From NCBI GenBank assembly GCA_002104895.1, contig MCFG01000063.1, forward strand, positions 43,501 to 107,500: 64,000 nt of DNA, read 5' to 3'. The notes under the pieces are model-generated. The model did not search any database and was not told where the DNA came from. It saw only the letters and a list, made by a program, of their open reading frames with translations. Source of the DNA: Anaeromyces robustus (Eukaryota > Neocallimastigomycota > Neocallimastigomycetes > Neocallimastigales > Neocallimastigaceae). Shown here in pieces: positions 51,022-63,051 of this stretch (its first letter is position 1; each line of letters starts with the position of its first letter). The position numbers and the translations under genes are program-made.

Positions 51022-53904
51022 ATGAAAAATTATTTCTTTTTATTATTAGTTGTAATATTCAACTATTTTATTATTAATGTTTTAGCTGAAAATGAATATT
51101 ATCTTGTTTCTATTAAAGGAAAATCTATAGAATATGATAAAGCAAGTAAGAAAGATAAAAAAGAAATTAATGAACTTGTAAATGATAGAATGAATGATAT
51201 TTATGATGTCATTATTGATAATCAAGATGCTTATGGAAAAAATGATGAAAAAATTGAAGAAATTAATGAAATTTCAAAATTAAGAAAACGTGGAGAAAAA
51301 ATAAAATTTAAATTTATTAATCATAATAGAAAAGAAAAAGAATTAGATAATGATATCACAGTTAATACTGATGATGATAATAATAAATTATTAAAGAGTA
51401 GAAGTATAGAAGAAAATTTAATTCCAATTGATTCTAAATTAGTTATTCATGTTTGTCCAGTTGCTGATTATTATGTTGTTATTGCTTACATTCCTGAATC
51501 TTTAGTTGAAGAAATCAAATCATTACCAAATGTTATTAGTTGTAGAAAATCTGGAAAATTAAAGAAGGCTATGAAAGAATATAATGAAAAAGAAATTTTA
51601 AACGAAACTAAATGGAAAGATGTCACTATTCAAGAAAATGAATTGGATTACTATTTTAGAAATATACATTTATCTATGATGTCTCAAGAAAAATTTTCAT
51701 TTAATTCTAGTCTTACCTATGATAACAATTATTATTATCCATCAACAGCTGGTAAAGGTATTGATATTTATGTTATTGATAATGGTCTTGATACTTCTTT
51801 AAGTGAAGAAAATTTTGATACATATGCTGGAACACCAGATGAAAGAATTATTAAATGTGATGGTATATTTTTCGATGGTCATATTCATACTGTTCCAAAT
51901 GAAAAAAGATGTATCATTGAATATGAAGGTGTTACTATTACTAGAGGTTCCTTTAATCATGGTACAACTGTTGCTATTTCAGCCATTGGTACTCTTAATG
52001 GTGTTGCTAAGAAAGCAAATCTTCATAGTTTAGCTATTGATTATTACACTTATGATGTTCTTTCTGCTTTTGATTATATTAAAAAACATGCTGTACCACA
52101 TAAATCCATTGTTAATATTTCTAGTACTACATATGAAGATGAAGTAAAATTCAGTTTAAAAGAAATTCAAGATAAGATTAATGAATTAAATGATTATGGT
52201 ATTATTATCATTGCCTCTGCTGGTAATAACAATAAAAATCATTGTAAAGGTCATACTGAAGTTGATAATATTTATAATGCTCTTGATGGTGTTATTATTA
52301 TTGGTGCACTCAACAATGAAAATCATGGTTATGATAATTTAGAAAGAATTTATGAAAAAGCTAGTTATTCAAATTATGGTGAATGTGTTGATTTATTCGC
52401 ACCAGGTACCATTAGAATTACCAATAAGAATAATGAAATCATTAGTAATGGTTCTGGTACTTCATTTGCTGCACCTTTTGTTTCAGGTTTAGCAGCTACT
52501 ATTATGGCAGAAAATTCAGATATTAAATATAATTTTGAATCTCTAGAAAATAAATTAATTGAATTATCTATTAAAGATGTTATAAAAGGATTAGATGATA
52601 AAACACCAAACCGTCTTGCTAATAACGGTAAACGTATTACCTATGGAGAATTAAGATGTGATGAACCTTCTGGTAAAAATAAATGTGGTGAAAAATGTTG
52701 TTCTTCATATGGTATTTGTGCTAATTCAGAAGATTATGAAAGTAGTTTATTATGTTTTGTTGAAAAAGGATGTCAATCTGAATTTGGTTACTGTTTTGAT
52801 TATAATTATACTGATGATCCTGAAAATACTTTTAATCCTGAAGATACTTTTAATCCTGAAGAAACATTTAATCCTGAAGAAACTTTTAATCCTGATGATA
52901 ATATTAGAATTTGTGATAAGGATAATAAATGTGAAGAAGATGAATGTTGTTCTATGGATGGTAATTGTGTCAAGAATTATGATGAATTATGTCTTATTGA
53001 AAATGGATGTCAATCTGAATTTGGTAATTGTTCTACAAAAAAATGTGGTGAACAAAATGGTAATAGAAAATGTCAAGAAGATGAATGTTGTTCCAAAGAT
53101 GGTGTTTGTATCAACATTTTCAGTTATAGTGGTGAATGTTTCATTGAAAATGGATGTATTGAAGAATATAGTGATCAATGTCTTTCCACCGATCCATCAA
53201 TTATAAAAGATTATGATAAAGAGTATCAAGAAATTGTCTATTCATATATATTTAATAAAATCGCACAATGTAACGTAATGAATTATATTGATGACCCCGA
53301 ATTAGTTGATTTTAACAATGAAAATATTAAAATTCTTTTTAAAAATGAAAGACGTGATAATATTTGTAAGCCATATAGAAACAATAATTGTATTGAAATA
53401 ATTAATAATTCAGAAGAATATTCTAAATATTTACCGGATGATGAAATGGGTTTATCAATCAAAGATTCACTTTCGTTATTAAAAAAATTTAACATATTCT
53501 GTGCTATGAAAAACCCATCTTCTAAAAATGATTATTGTATTACTAGTTATAGTAAAATTTTTACTGTGGTAAGTACATTATCTGAAATTATTATTGATGA
53601 TTTTTGTCCCTATGATGAATGTCGTGAAACTTATTTAAGTATTTTAAATGACGATTATGAAAGAATGAAAAGTATGGTTAAAGATAATAATAATATAGAT
53701 AATAGGACATTAAGAACTTTTAAAATTTATGAAAAAAGTATTAAATTATTATCAGAAAATAAATGTGATGAACTTGCTAAAATTGATTTTTATTTAGATG
53801 ATGATTTATATTTAGATGAGGAAATAAATAAGAATAAAGATAAAAAAATTAAAAAAATCGTTAAAAAAAAAAGTAAATGTTATAATAACAATAATAAAAA
53901 ATGA
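51022..53904 (+). CDS. secreted subtilisin-like serine protease (S8) with three hevein-like chitin-binding modules
   Basis: 960 residues, no intron. A signal peptide (about 1-22) precedes a charged prodomain (about 23-235). The S8 domain (about 236-545) has Asp253 in DIYVIDNGLD, His313 in FNHGTTVA, oxyanion Asn402 in ASAGNNN, and Ser481 in GSGTSFAAP. Three Cys-rich modules follow, near 560-600, 635-672 and 678-723, each with CC then CxxxGCQSEFG-like ends, as in CBM18/hevein domains. The first is joined to the second by four TFNPEE-type repeats (Asn/Pro/Glu). The last 230 residues are helical, contain Cys and end in a Lys-rich tail; no family recognised. Probably an extracellular or wall-bound protease that docks on chitin. 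The prodomain is longer than the usual I9 domain. Broken copies of its 5' end lie on both sides. Confidence 0.93.
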   Translation: MKNYFFLLLVVIFNYFIINVLAENEYYLVSIKGKSIEYDKASKKDKKEINELVNDRMNDIYDVIIDNQDAYGKNDEKIEEINEISKLRKRGEKIKFKFINHNRKEKELDNDITVNTDDDNNKLLKSRSIEENLIPIDSKLVIHVCPVADYYVVIAYIPESLVEEIKSLPNVISCRKSGKLKKAMKEYNEKEILNETKWKDVTIQENELDYYFRNIHLSMMSQEKFSFNSSLTYDNNYYYPSTAGKGIDIYVIDNGLDTSLSEENFDTYAGTPDERIIKCDGIFFDGHIHTVPNEKRCIIEYEGVTITRGSFNHGTTVAISAIGTLNGVAKKANLHSLAIDYYTYDVLSAFDYIKKHAVPHKSIVNISSTTYEDEVKFSLKEIQDKINELNDYGIIIIASAGNNNKNHCKGHTEVDNIYNALDGVIIIGALNNENHGYDNLERIYEKASYSNYGECVDLFAPGTIRITNKNNEIISNGSGTSFAAPFVSGLAATIMAENSDIKYNFESLENKLIELSIKDVIKGLDDKTPNRLANNGKRITYGELRCDEPSGKNKCGEKCCSSYGICANSEDYESSLLCFVEKGCQSEFGYCFDYNYTDDPENTFNPEDTFNPEETFNPEETFNPDDNIRICDKDNKCEEDECCSMDGNCVKNYDELCLIENGCQSEFGNCSTKKCGEQNGNRKCQEDECCSKDGVCINIFSYSGECFIENGCIEEYSDQCLSTDPSIIKDYDKEYQEIVYSYIFNKIAQCNVMNYIDDPELVDFNNENIKILFKNERRDNICKPYRNNNCIEIINNSEEYSKYLPDDEMGLSIKDSLSLLKKFNIFCAMKNPSSKNDYCITSYSKIFTVVSTLSEIIIDDFCPYDECRETYLSILNDDYERMKSMVKDNNNIDNRTLRTFKIYEKSIKLLSENKCDELAKIDFYLDDDLYLDEEINKNKDKKIKKIVKKKSKCYNNNNKK

Positions 53905-53907
53905 AAC

Positions 53908-54129
53908 CAAAATTAAATTAAAAGAAAAGAATAGAACAAACTAAAATTAAATTAAAAGAAAAGAATAAAACAAAAAATATAAGTTAAAAAATAATTAAAT
54001 AAAATTTAAATATAAAAAGTTATAATAATAAATAAAAGAATCATTTATAAAAAAAAAAAAGAATTCATAAATTTATATAATATAAAAATATTTATATTTA
54101 TTACTTAATTTTATAATTCAATGTTTTAT
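53908..54129. other. 3' flank of the subtilisin gene with 35-bp direct duplication
   Basis: AAATTAAATTAAAAGAAAAG occurs twice about 36 bp apart (from about 53912 and 53947). Otherwise A-rich; presumed 3' untranslated region. Confidence 0.5.
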
Positions 54130-54225
54130 TTATATTTTCATCTATGAAATTACGTAAAATAAAAGTTTTTTTTTGATATTATTGATTTTCAAAAATTTTA
54201 ACTATTGTTTATTATTTGGTAAAAG

Positions 54226-54256
<31 letters not shown>

Positions 54257-54628
54257 TTAATTTAAAAAGTTTGTATGGTCAACCATATATTTATTTTTTT
54301 TTTGATGAACTTTATATATATATATATATATTGTATATTTAAACTATATATAATTATATATTTTTAAGAATAATTTATTATATTTAATATATATTTAATT
54401 AATTTAGAAATAAAATAAAGAATCATAAGTTTAATACATTTTGAATTTGATATAATAAGTAAAGGACATAAAGAACAAGATGAAAAAATTATTTCTTTTT
54501 ATAAATTAATAGTTATAATATTCAACAATTTTATAATATATGATTTTTTTAGATGAAAATGAATATTATTTATTTTTATTAAAGGGAAAATATATGGAGT
54601 AAGAAAGATAAAAAAAAAAATTAATGAG
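54130..54628 (+). repeat. direct-repeat segment 2 flanking the subtilisin gene
   Basis: Right-hand counterpart of 49270-50112, shorter and with a long T run near 54227-54250. Ends in a broken subtilisin 5' fragment at about 54480-54628. Confidence 0.75.
54480..54628 (+). pseudogene. truncated 5' fragment of the subtilisin gene (right copy)
   Basis: Matches the signal-peptide region and ENEYYL...KGK of the gene at 51022, with frame breaks and a stop after GKYME-like sequence. No protease domain. Confidence 0.72.
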
Positions 54629-54730
54629 ACTTTAAACTCAAGAAAGTTTTTTACATTTAATATTATGTTAATCAACCTATGAAGCAAACATAGAAATAAG
54701 TTTAATTTGATTATTTCTATTATGATTAAT

Positions 54731-54811
54731 AAATTTTAATTTGATTTTTTTCTCCACATTTACTTAACTTTGAAGTTTCATTGATCACTTCAATTTTTTC
54801 ATCATTTTTTT
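54731..54811 (-). pseudogene. inverted prodomain fragment of the subtilisin gene
   Basis: The minus strand reads KNDEKIEVINETSKLSKCGE, against KNDEKIEEINEISKLRKRGE at residues 73-92 of the intact protease. About 80 bp, in opposite orientation to the fragments on its left, and flanked by an AAT microsatellite. Confidence 0.8.
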
Positions 54812-54839
54812 TTTCCTTTTTTAATTTATTTTTTTTATT

Positions 54840-54841
54840 AA

Positions 54842-54903
<62 letters not shown>

Positions 54904-55075
54904 TAATAATAATAATAATAAATAATAATAATAAATAAATAATAATAAATAATAATAAATAAAAATAATAAATAATAATAAATAATAATAAATAATAAAT
55001 AATAATAATAAATAATAATAATTAATAATAATAATAAATAATAATAATAATAATAAATAATAATAATAAATATAT
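54840..55075. repeat. interrupted (AAT)n/(AATA)n microsatellite
   Basis: About 235 bp of AAT repeats with frequent AAAT slips. Poly-Tyr/Leu minus-strand frame across it is not a gene. A separate ATT tract follows at about 55206-55360. Confidence 0.9.
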
Positions 55076-55209
55076 AAATAAATATATAAATAAGTATTTT
55101 TATAAAAAATAATACATAAATATACGAAAGTGCTATAGTCTTGTATAACAAGTTAACTTTTTAGCAACTTTATAATATAATATAAAATAAAAACTTTTTA
55201 TTAATTCAA

Positions 55210-55249
<40 letters not shown>

Positions 55250-55317
55250 ATTATTTCTATTATTATTTCTATTATTATTTATTATAATTATTATTATTAT
55301 TATTAGTTATAACTATT

Positions 55318-55349
<32 letters not shown>

Positions 55350-55482
55350 ATTATTATTAATAATAATTGATATTTAAATTACAAGTATTATAATATATTA
55401 TTTATATTACTTAATAATAAATATTATAATAAATGATGTGATATTTTATTATAATATTCATTTATACTTTGCTTTTATTTTA

Positions 55483-55668
55483 GAGTCAATGAGACTCTTA
55501 ATCTGTCAAAAATATATCTTATATTATATATTAATATTATTTATTTAGAATGTTAAGAATTATTTTTTAAAGAATATTTTACATATTCTTCTTTTATTCC
55601 TATTACAATACATTATTTAGATATTGTACATTATTTAATACATTATTTAATACATTATTTATTTGACA
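55483..55668 (-). mobile_element. LTR remnant with tRNA-Lys-type primer-binding site (second Copia-like family)
   Basis: 55504-55668 is bounded by TGTCAAA and TTTGACA, a perfect 7-bp terminal inverted repeat with canonical TG/CA ends (165 bp). Directly next to it, 55483-55503 on the minus strand is a primer-binding site whose reverse complement has ATGAGACTCTTAATC, as in the intact Copia element. Read on the minus strand this is a 5' LTR followed by its primer site; the internal region and 3' LTR are gone. The LTR sequence is unlike the 4706 element, so it is another family. Confidence 0.75.
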
Positions 55669-55712
55669 CTAAATAAGTAAAAAAAATTTTTTCTTAGAAA
55701 AATTCTTTCAAT

Positions 55713-55718
<6 letters not shown>

Positions 55719-55780
<62 letters not shown>
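55719..55780. repeat. (AAT)n microsatellite
   Basis: About 20 AAT units immediately before the ORF at 55781. Confidence 0.9.
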
Positions 55781-55781
<1 letters not shown>

Positions 55782-56295
55782 TGTCAAAAGTAAGAAATAA
55801 AGCAATACTTTATAATAACGATGAAGAAATACATAAAAATCAAATAGAGAATATACTTAATTTAAATTCTACTAATAAAACTACTACTATAAAGAAAACC
55901 ACTACTGAATCAAAATTTATAATGGTATTATTAATAAATGTTTGTATGTACAAGCCAAAAGAAATCAACTAGTTTTTCTTAAAGATTGTGAAGATAAAAG
56001 TAACTTTAAATGATTTATTTTATTCTATCCTAAAGGATATTTCATTACAGAATATAATACCAATAGATGCTTAAATCTTACTGATGGAAAAAATTATATA
56101 GTCGGTAATTGCAAAGAAAATAAAATATTTGAATATGACGCTCAAAAAGATTTTATCCTTCTATTCAACACTAAAAAATACTTGTATAGGTATTGAAGGT
56201 GGTAATTCTCATTATTCAGATGATATTTCAATAAGAACTTGTGAAAATAAAAAATATGATGGAATATTTGAATTTATTATTAATGATCAATAATG
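55781..56295 (+). pseudogene. lectin-like (ricin-B-type) pseudogene, 3' part
   Basis: Open for 63 codons (Thr/Lys-rich linker KTTTIKKTTTESKF, then INVCMYKPKEIN), then stop. It resumes as NTNRCLNLTDGKNYIVGNCKE and, in a shifted frame, NTCIGIEGGNSHYSDDISIR followed by TCENKKYDGIFEFIINDQ. The C-L...G-C repeats separated by about 40 residues resemble ricin-B trefoil strands, similar in style to the pseudogene at 48228-48986. No signal peptide is left. Confidence 0.45.
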
Positions 56296-56337
56296 GGAAA
56301 TATATGGTAATAATAATAATAATAATACTTTAATAAT

Positions 56338-56338
56338 T

Positions 56339-56411
<73 letters not shown>
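56338..56411. repeat. (AAT)n microsatellite
   Basis: About 23 units directly downstream of the lectin-like pseudogene. Confidence 0.9.
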
Positions 56412-56749
56412 TTTTGAAGCTGTTTTGAAAATAAAAAATATATAAAATATTAAATATATAAAATATATAAAATAAAAAACATTAAATAAAAGTATATTAT
56501 TTAAAGTTCAATTAATAAAATTAATTATAAACTATTAACAATATCATTTATTGCAAAACAATTTGATAAAAGAGTTTTATTTCTCATCTAAAACATAAAT
56601 ATAGTTATAAAAAAATTTTTAATTAATAAAAATTATATAATTTATATATAATATATTAGATAATGTTTATTAAGAAATTAAAATAATATTTGATTAAAAA
56701 ATGAAAACTTTTCTAATATTAAAGAGTTGATTTTTTATATTATTTTTGT

Positions 56750-56818
56750 TACTATTACTATTATTATTTATTATTTATTATTTATTATTTATTATTTATT
56801 ATTTATTATTATTATTTA

Positions 56819-56889
<71 letters not shown>

Positions 56890-56966
56890 TATTATTAACT
56901 ATTATTATTATTATTATTAACTATTATTATTATTATTTATTATTATTATTAGTATTATTATTATTA

Positions 56967-57001
<35 letters not shown>

Positions 57002-57118
57002 TATTATTAACTATTATTATTATTATTATTAACTATTATTATTATTATTTATTATTATTATTAGTATTATTATTATTAATTATTATTAGTATTGGTATTA
57101 GTATTAGTATTTATTAAT
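56750..57118. repeat. complex ATT/TATTTATT/GTATTA satellite
   Basis: About 370 bp made of TTTATTA, ATT and ACTATT blocks. A segment of about 120 bp (TATTAACTATTATTATTATT ... TTATTAGTATTATTATTAAT) is repeated, for example about 56892-56970 and 57004-57080. The plus-strand Leu/Ile/Tyr frame is a repeat artefact. Confidence 0.88.
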
Positions 57119-57129
57119 TATTTTATTCT

Positions 57130-59787
57130 ATTATATATATATAATATAATTTTTTTTAAAAATAATTTGAAACAATAATAAATATTAATACTTTTGAAAT
57201 GTAAAACTTTTATAATAGTTTAATACTATTTTATAATTATAATAATAATTATTAAAGATTATTTTTAAAAAATGTGTTTACTCAAAGTTAAAATAATAAT
57301 AAATAATAATAATAATAATAATATTTAATAATAATAAATAAAATATAATGAATAATAAATAATAATAAATGATTAATAATAGTTAATTATAATAAAAAAA
57401 GAAAAAAGATAAAAAAAAAAGATTAATTAAATAAATAAATTATTATATATAATTTTATATATATTAAATTATAATTAATTAAATATTAAATCAATACATA
57501 ATAATAGTATTAATATATAGTATTAATATATAAATTAATATATAATGAATACAAAATTTTATATAATAGATTATAATAAAAAAAATTTTTAAAAAAATTT
57601 AATATATTAAAATAAATAGAAAAAAAAAAATAGAAAAAAAAATAAATAAAAAAAAAAACAGATTTACAGTCTACAGTCGGTATTATAAAATTTTAAGAGA
57701 CAGACAATCTGTTATTATAATATTATTGAATATTAGAAAGATAATTATTATAGTTTTTTATCATAATAATTTTCTATTACAAATTATATTGTAATAATGT
57801 AATAAACATTTCTAGTCATTGTCATAATAATGATTTAATATTACTTTCTGTTAATATTACTAATATAAATAATAATTATTATTTATTAGTGTAAAAAACA
57901 ATAAAACAATATAACAATAAAACAATGAAAAAAAAAAAAAAAGAAAAAAAAGAAAAAACAAGAAATTAAATTAAAAATAAAACAATAAAACAACACAAAA
58001 AAAATAATTTTTTTTGAGATAAATTAAAAACTATAACTACAATTAAACAAATAAAAAAATTTCTTAATTAAAAATAAATTAAATATAAATTAATATGGTT
58101 TAAGAAACATCAAAAATAAAAAAGGAAATTTTAAATTAAAAAAATAATCTAAAAATTGGTAAAAACCATAAAAAAAAAAAAAAAATAAAAAAAACATAAA
58201 AAAAAACAATAAAAACATAATTAAATGATTAAATAATCAAACAATTAAATAATTAAATATTAAACTAATTAAATAATTAGATAATTAAATAATTAAATAA
58301 TTAAATAATTAGATAATTAATCCTAAACAACTAAATAACAAATAAAAAAATAACAAATAATTAAATTCATTGTTAGATTTATTTGTATACAAACTAATAT
58401 TCTATAGTTTTTTATATTTTTTATTTCTTTAATATCATCCATCCATTAATTAATAAAAAAAAAAATTAATTAATTTTTTTTAAAAAAATACAATTTTCAA
58501 AGCCAAAATTCAATCAATATTTAAATAAATGAATATAAATAAAAATAAATAAATATAAATATATATAAATATAAATAAATAAATAAATAAATAAATAAAG
58601 ATAAATAAATAATTTATATCTTCACTCTATATTATATCACAAATGTATATTATTGTTTGTACTATATTTGTTGTGTTCATTAAAACAATAAGTATAAAAT
58701 TTTAACTATATAGAAAAAAATATTGTAATTGTTAGAATTAAATAATATATATATTGTTTTTATAATAATCACGTCATTTAATTAAAATAAAAATTATAAA
58801 TAAATCAATTTTATAAAACGATATTAGAAGATTTTATATTATAATTATTTCAAGTTGTTTTTTTTTTTTTTTATGAAAATAAATTTTATTTTTATAGTTT
58901 TTTTTTTATTTTTTTATATTTTTTATTTTATGTTTTATATTTTATTTATTTTTCAAATTTTTTATTAAATGTTTTATTGTTAAATAAAAGTGACGATCAT
59001 TTTGAAATTATAAATTAAAAAAATTATTAAATAATTAAAATTTATATTAAACTTTAATTTATAATATTAAACCTTATTTAATATAAAAATTTGAAGATAA
59101 TTTTTTGATTTTTTTTTTTTTTTTTTTGATTTTTTTAATTTTTTTTTTTTTTGAAAATGTTTCTAGGCATTTGATTGAATATTCTATAAAAGATATAGTA
59201 AATAAATAAATATTTCATTTTAATTGAATTAATATAAAACAATATATTATTAATATATTGTTTTATGTTTAATATATGTTTTATGTTTTATTTAAAATAA
59301 AAAAGATATATAAAATAACAGTTATATCTTTCAAAAAAAAATTTTAGTTTTTTTTTTTTATTTGAATTAAAAAAGATAATAAAATGATTTAAAAGTGAAA
59401 CAAAATATTTTGTTTTGTATATATATATATAGATAGATAAATAATTATTATATTATATATTTAGATAATAAAAATTGTATATATATATTTTTTTATTGAA
59501 TGAATTATATAAAATAATAATCGTTATTTTTAAATTATATTTTACTATATTATATTGAATATAGAAATTACAATTACAATAATAAATTTAATAAAACTAA
59601 ATCAAATTTCTAATATTTAACAAAAAATAAAAATTTAAAATTAAAAAAAAAAATAAAAATAAAAATAAAAATATAATTAAAAATAAATTTAAACAAATAA
59701 TAAAAAACAATTTAAATAAAATAAATAATATAAAAATTTTTATAAAATAATCATTTCAATTTCTTATTATAAATAAAGAAGAAAAAA
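57130..59787. other. AT-rich intergenic region, 5' flank of the membrane-protein gene
   Basis: 2.6 kb with A tracts, AAAT repeats near 58560-58600, an (AATTAAAT)n patch near 58220-58325 and T tracts near 59108-59155. A tract near 57660-57720 (GATTTACAGTCTACAGTCGG) is slightly less AT-rich but not coding. No gene recognised. Confidence 0.45.
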
Positions 59788-60096
59788 ATGGTCTCATTAA
59801 AATATGAAGCTAGTGACTTTATCGATGGTATAGAAAATCCTAATATTATACAATGGCTTTTTAGTAAAGGAACAAGTTATGTTTGTTATAAAGAATTTAT
59901 TGAAAGTGCAAATGAAGCAAAAATAGTTAATATGAAAAGTGAAACATTTTATTCATTAATTACATCACTAGTAAGACCACTTGAATTTTATTGGTTTTAT
60001 TGGTCACTTCTTTTATTTATTATGAATAAATTTAATTTCAGAAAACTAGTAATGAAACTTCTTTTAATTCATTTATTAATAAGGTAAATATTTATT

Positions 60097-60158
<62 letters not shown>

Positions 60159-61308
60159 TGTTAATAATAGTAGTTATTATTGTTAAATATTTATATATTT
60201 ATTATTATTATAATTATATATATATAATATATATATATTTTTCAATTTTTATTTTCATTACAATTTTTTTTTTTATTTATTCAATATTAATTTTTTTTTT
60301 TTGTAATTATATAGATGTACAGGTGATGTTATAGATCAAATAGGTAATGTATTTAAATATTACTATTCCTATAAAGTAGTATTAAATGATAATGTAGAAA
60401 GTTTAAAATGTCAAAGTGATGGTATGCATCCATTAAAATGGTTATTATCTAATCAAATTGCATTATTTTGTACCTATGCCGGAGAAATAGTTGCTGATTG
60501 GTATCCATTAATTCGTATTAGAGAATTTGTAAAATCAAAAAGTATGAAAATCATCTATATTACTTGTGGTATATTTAATCTTTCTAAATTATTAATGGTT
60601 TTATTATATTGGAGTATGAGCCCATCATCATTATACAATAAAAAAACAGGAGCTTACAATCAAAAAGATATGGATAAATTTGATTTAAATTATTGGATAA
60701 TACAACTTGTTATCGTTTCTGCTACATTATTATATCATATGTCAATATTTTGGGTATTATGGAAATATGTTATTAGTGTTAATACCTATCATTATGGATT
60801 TATAAATAAAATTAAAAATGTATCAGAATATCGTATTTTCTTTACCTCCATTTTAACTTTGATTTTATTACCATTTATATTTACTACTTTTACTTTGAAA
60901 CTTTATTTCTATTATTCTAAGAATGTGAATTTAGAATTACATTTTGAAAACTTTAGAAAAAGTATTGTTAATTTCAGTTATTTCATGATTTTCATTGATC
61001 AAATATTTTTAATTATATCTAAATATGAAACTACTATTTTTAATTTCAATTTATATCGTAAAAATAAAAACATTAATCAAGCAAATAATATTTATACACC
61101 AAATACAAGTGGTAGTAGTACTTTGGAAAAAAATAGTTATTTTAATGATTATACACAAAAAGAGGATACCTATAATAATGATAATGTCACTGAAATTAAT
61201 TCATATAATAATAATATTAATAATATTAATAATATTAATAATAATGGTTCCAATAATTATTTATTAAATTATAAATCTAATAAATATAATACTAATACTA
61301 ATTTTTAA
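59788..61308 (+). CDS. multi-pass membrane protein of unknown function (two exons)
   Basis: Exons 59788-60083 and 60315-61308 join in phase (AG|A, Arg) to 430 codons. The intron (60084-60314) has a GTAAAT donor, a TATAG acceptor and an AAT microsatellite. The N-terminal 60 residues are soluble (SLKYEASDFIDGIENPNIIQ). Hydrophobic helices lie at about 67-98 (PLEFYWFYWSLLLF, LVMKLLLIHLL), then 140-158 (NQIALFCTYAGEIVADW), 178-200, 222-250, 275-300 and 315-335, giving six or seven spans. Short charged motifs between spans include DWYPLIRIREF. The tail after about 340 is Asn/Ser/Thr-rich and probably cytosolic. I know no named family for it; a receptor- or sensor-like role is only a guess. Confidence 0.85.
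60096..60155. repeat. (AAT)n microsatellite within the intron
   Basis: About 19 units inside the single intron of the membrane-protein gene. Confidence 0.9.
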
Positions 61309-61877
61309 ATTAAAATTAGAAAAAAAAAGTATTAATTATAAATCATATAGATAAATAAATCATAATAATATAGAAAAAAAATAAAAAAAAATTAATAAAA
61401 ATAAAATAATAATATAATAAAATAATAGAATAATAAAATAATAGAATAAAAAAAATAATAAAAAATAACTTTATAATAAAATTATTAAATATATATTATT
61501 ATAATAATATAAAATATAATAATCTTGTAAAATAAAAATAAAAATAAAATAAAAATAAAAAAAAATAAAAATAAAATAAAAAAAAATAAAATATTTAATA
61601 TAAAATAATAAAGTATAAAATAAAATAATAAAAATATAAAATATAAAATATATAAAATATAAATTTTAAATATAAATATTATATATATAAATTTTTATTA
61701 TTATTATTTATTTATTTATTATTATTTATTATTATTATTATTATTATACTTTGATAATATACTTTTGCAAAAATATTATTTTCTATCGATATATAATATT
61801 AAAGTATAATATCATCAAAGTATAATATTAAATATTAAATATTATCAATTTTATATATTACAAAAGAAAAAAAAAAT

Positions 61878-61928
<51 letters not shown>

Positions 61929-62141
61929 CATAACAATATAATTTTATATATATATAAAAAAAAAAAAATAAAAAAAACAATAAATCCTATTATAAAGTTA
62001 ACACAAAAATAAATAAAGTAGAATAATCCATGACAAACCGTTACAAATATAGTAAATTAATTTAATTTATTAAGTAATACTAAATAATAATACTAATAAA
62101 AAAATATGATAAATAAATAAATAAATATATATATATATATA

Positions 62142-62172
<31 letters not shown>

Positions 62173-62556
62173 AAATAAAATTAAATAAAAATAAAATTTA
62201 AAATGAAACAAAATGAAATAAAATGAAATATAATGAAATTTTATATAAAACAATAAAATTGTTTTAAATATTATTATACATTACCATATATAATATATTA
62301 TATCTATTATATATGATGAAATATATTTACATTTATTATTAAAATTAATATTAAAAAAATAATAATAATAATAAAAAAAAAATTTTTTTTATTTTTTTAT
62401 TATTTTTTAAATTTTATTTATTATTATATTTTTTTTCTTTTTTAAACCTTATTACTTATTATATTTAAAATATATAATATAATTAAATTAGATAAATATT
62501 AATCTATCAAAAAAAATATTATTATTTTTTTTGATAGGTTTATTCTTTTAATTATT

Positions 62557-62597
62557 TGTTTATTTAAATTATTGGATAATTCAACTTGTTAATGTTT
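62557..62597 (+). pseudogene. 40-bp echo of the membrane-protein gene
   Basis: TTAAATTATTGGATAATTCAACTTGTTA nearly matches 60685-60713 of the gene (DLNYWIIQLV). Only this short piece is present, just before a TAATGTT repeat. Confidence 0.6.
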
Positions 62598-62938
62598 AAT
62601 GTTAATGTTTAATGTTTAATGTTTAATGTGTTAATATAATATTATATAAACATTAACATTCATGTGATAACACATGATGTATTTATTATTTTTTATTAGA
62701 AAAAATTTTATAGTTTTTATGATATAATTAATAATTATTGAAACAAAAAATGTAAAAAAAAAAAATAAAACATAAAATGAGATAATGTTAAATAACAATA
62801 AGTTTTTAAACTTAATTATTAATAATTATACTTTATTTCTAATTAAAATTAAAACCAAGAATACTTTTTATTTTTTAATTATGAAGTTTCAAATAATAGA
62901 AAAAAAGAAAAAAAAAAAAAGAAATAGAAAATGTTTTA

Positions 62939-63051
<113 letters not shown>

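Noticed and set aside
54726-55151. 141-codon minus-strand ORF
   Set aside because: Mostly AAT microsatellite read as Tyr/Leu/Ile, joined by chance to the inverted subtilisin fragment.
56727-57032. 101-codon Leu/Ile/Tyr ORF
   Set aside because: Entirely ATT-type satellite.
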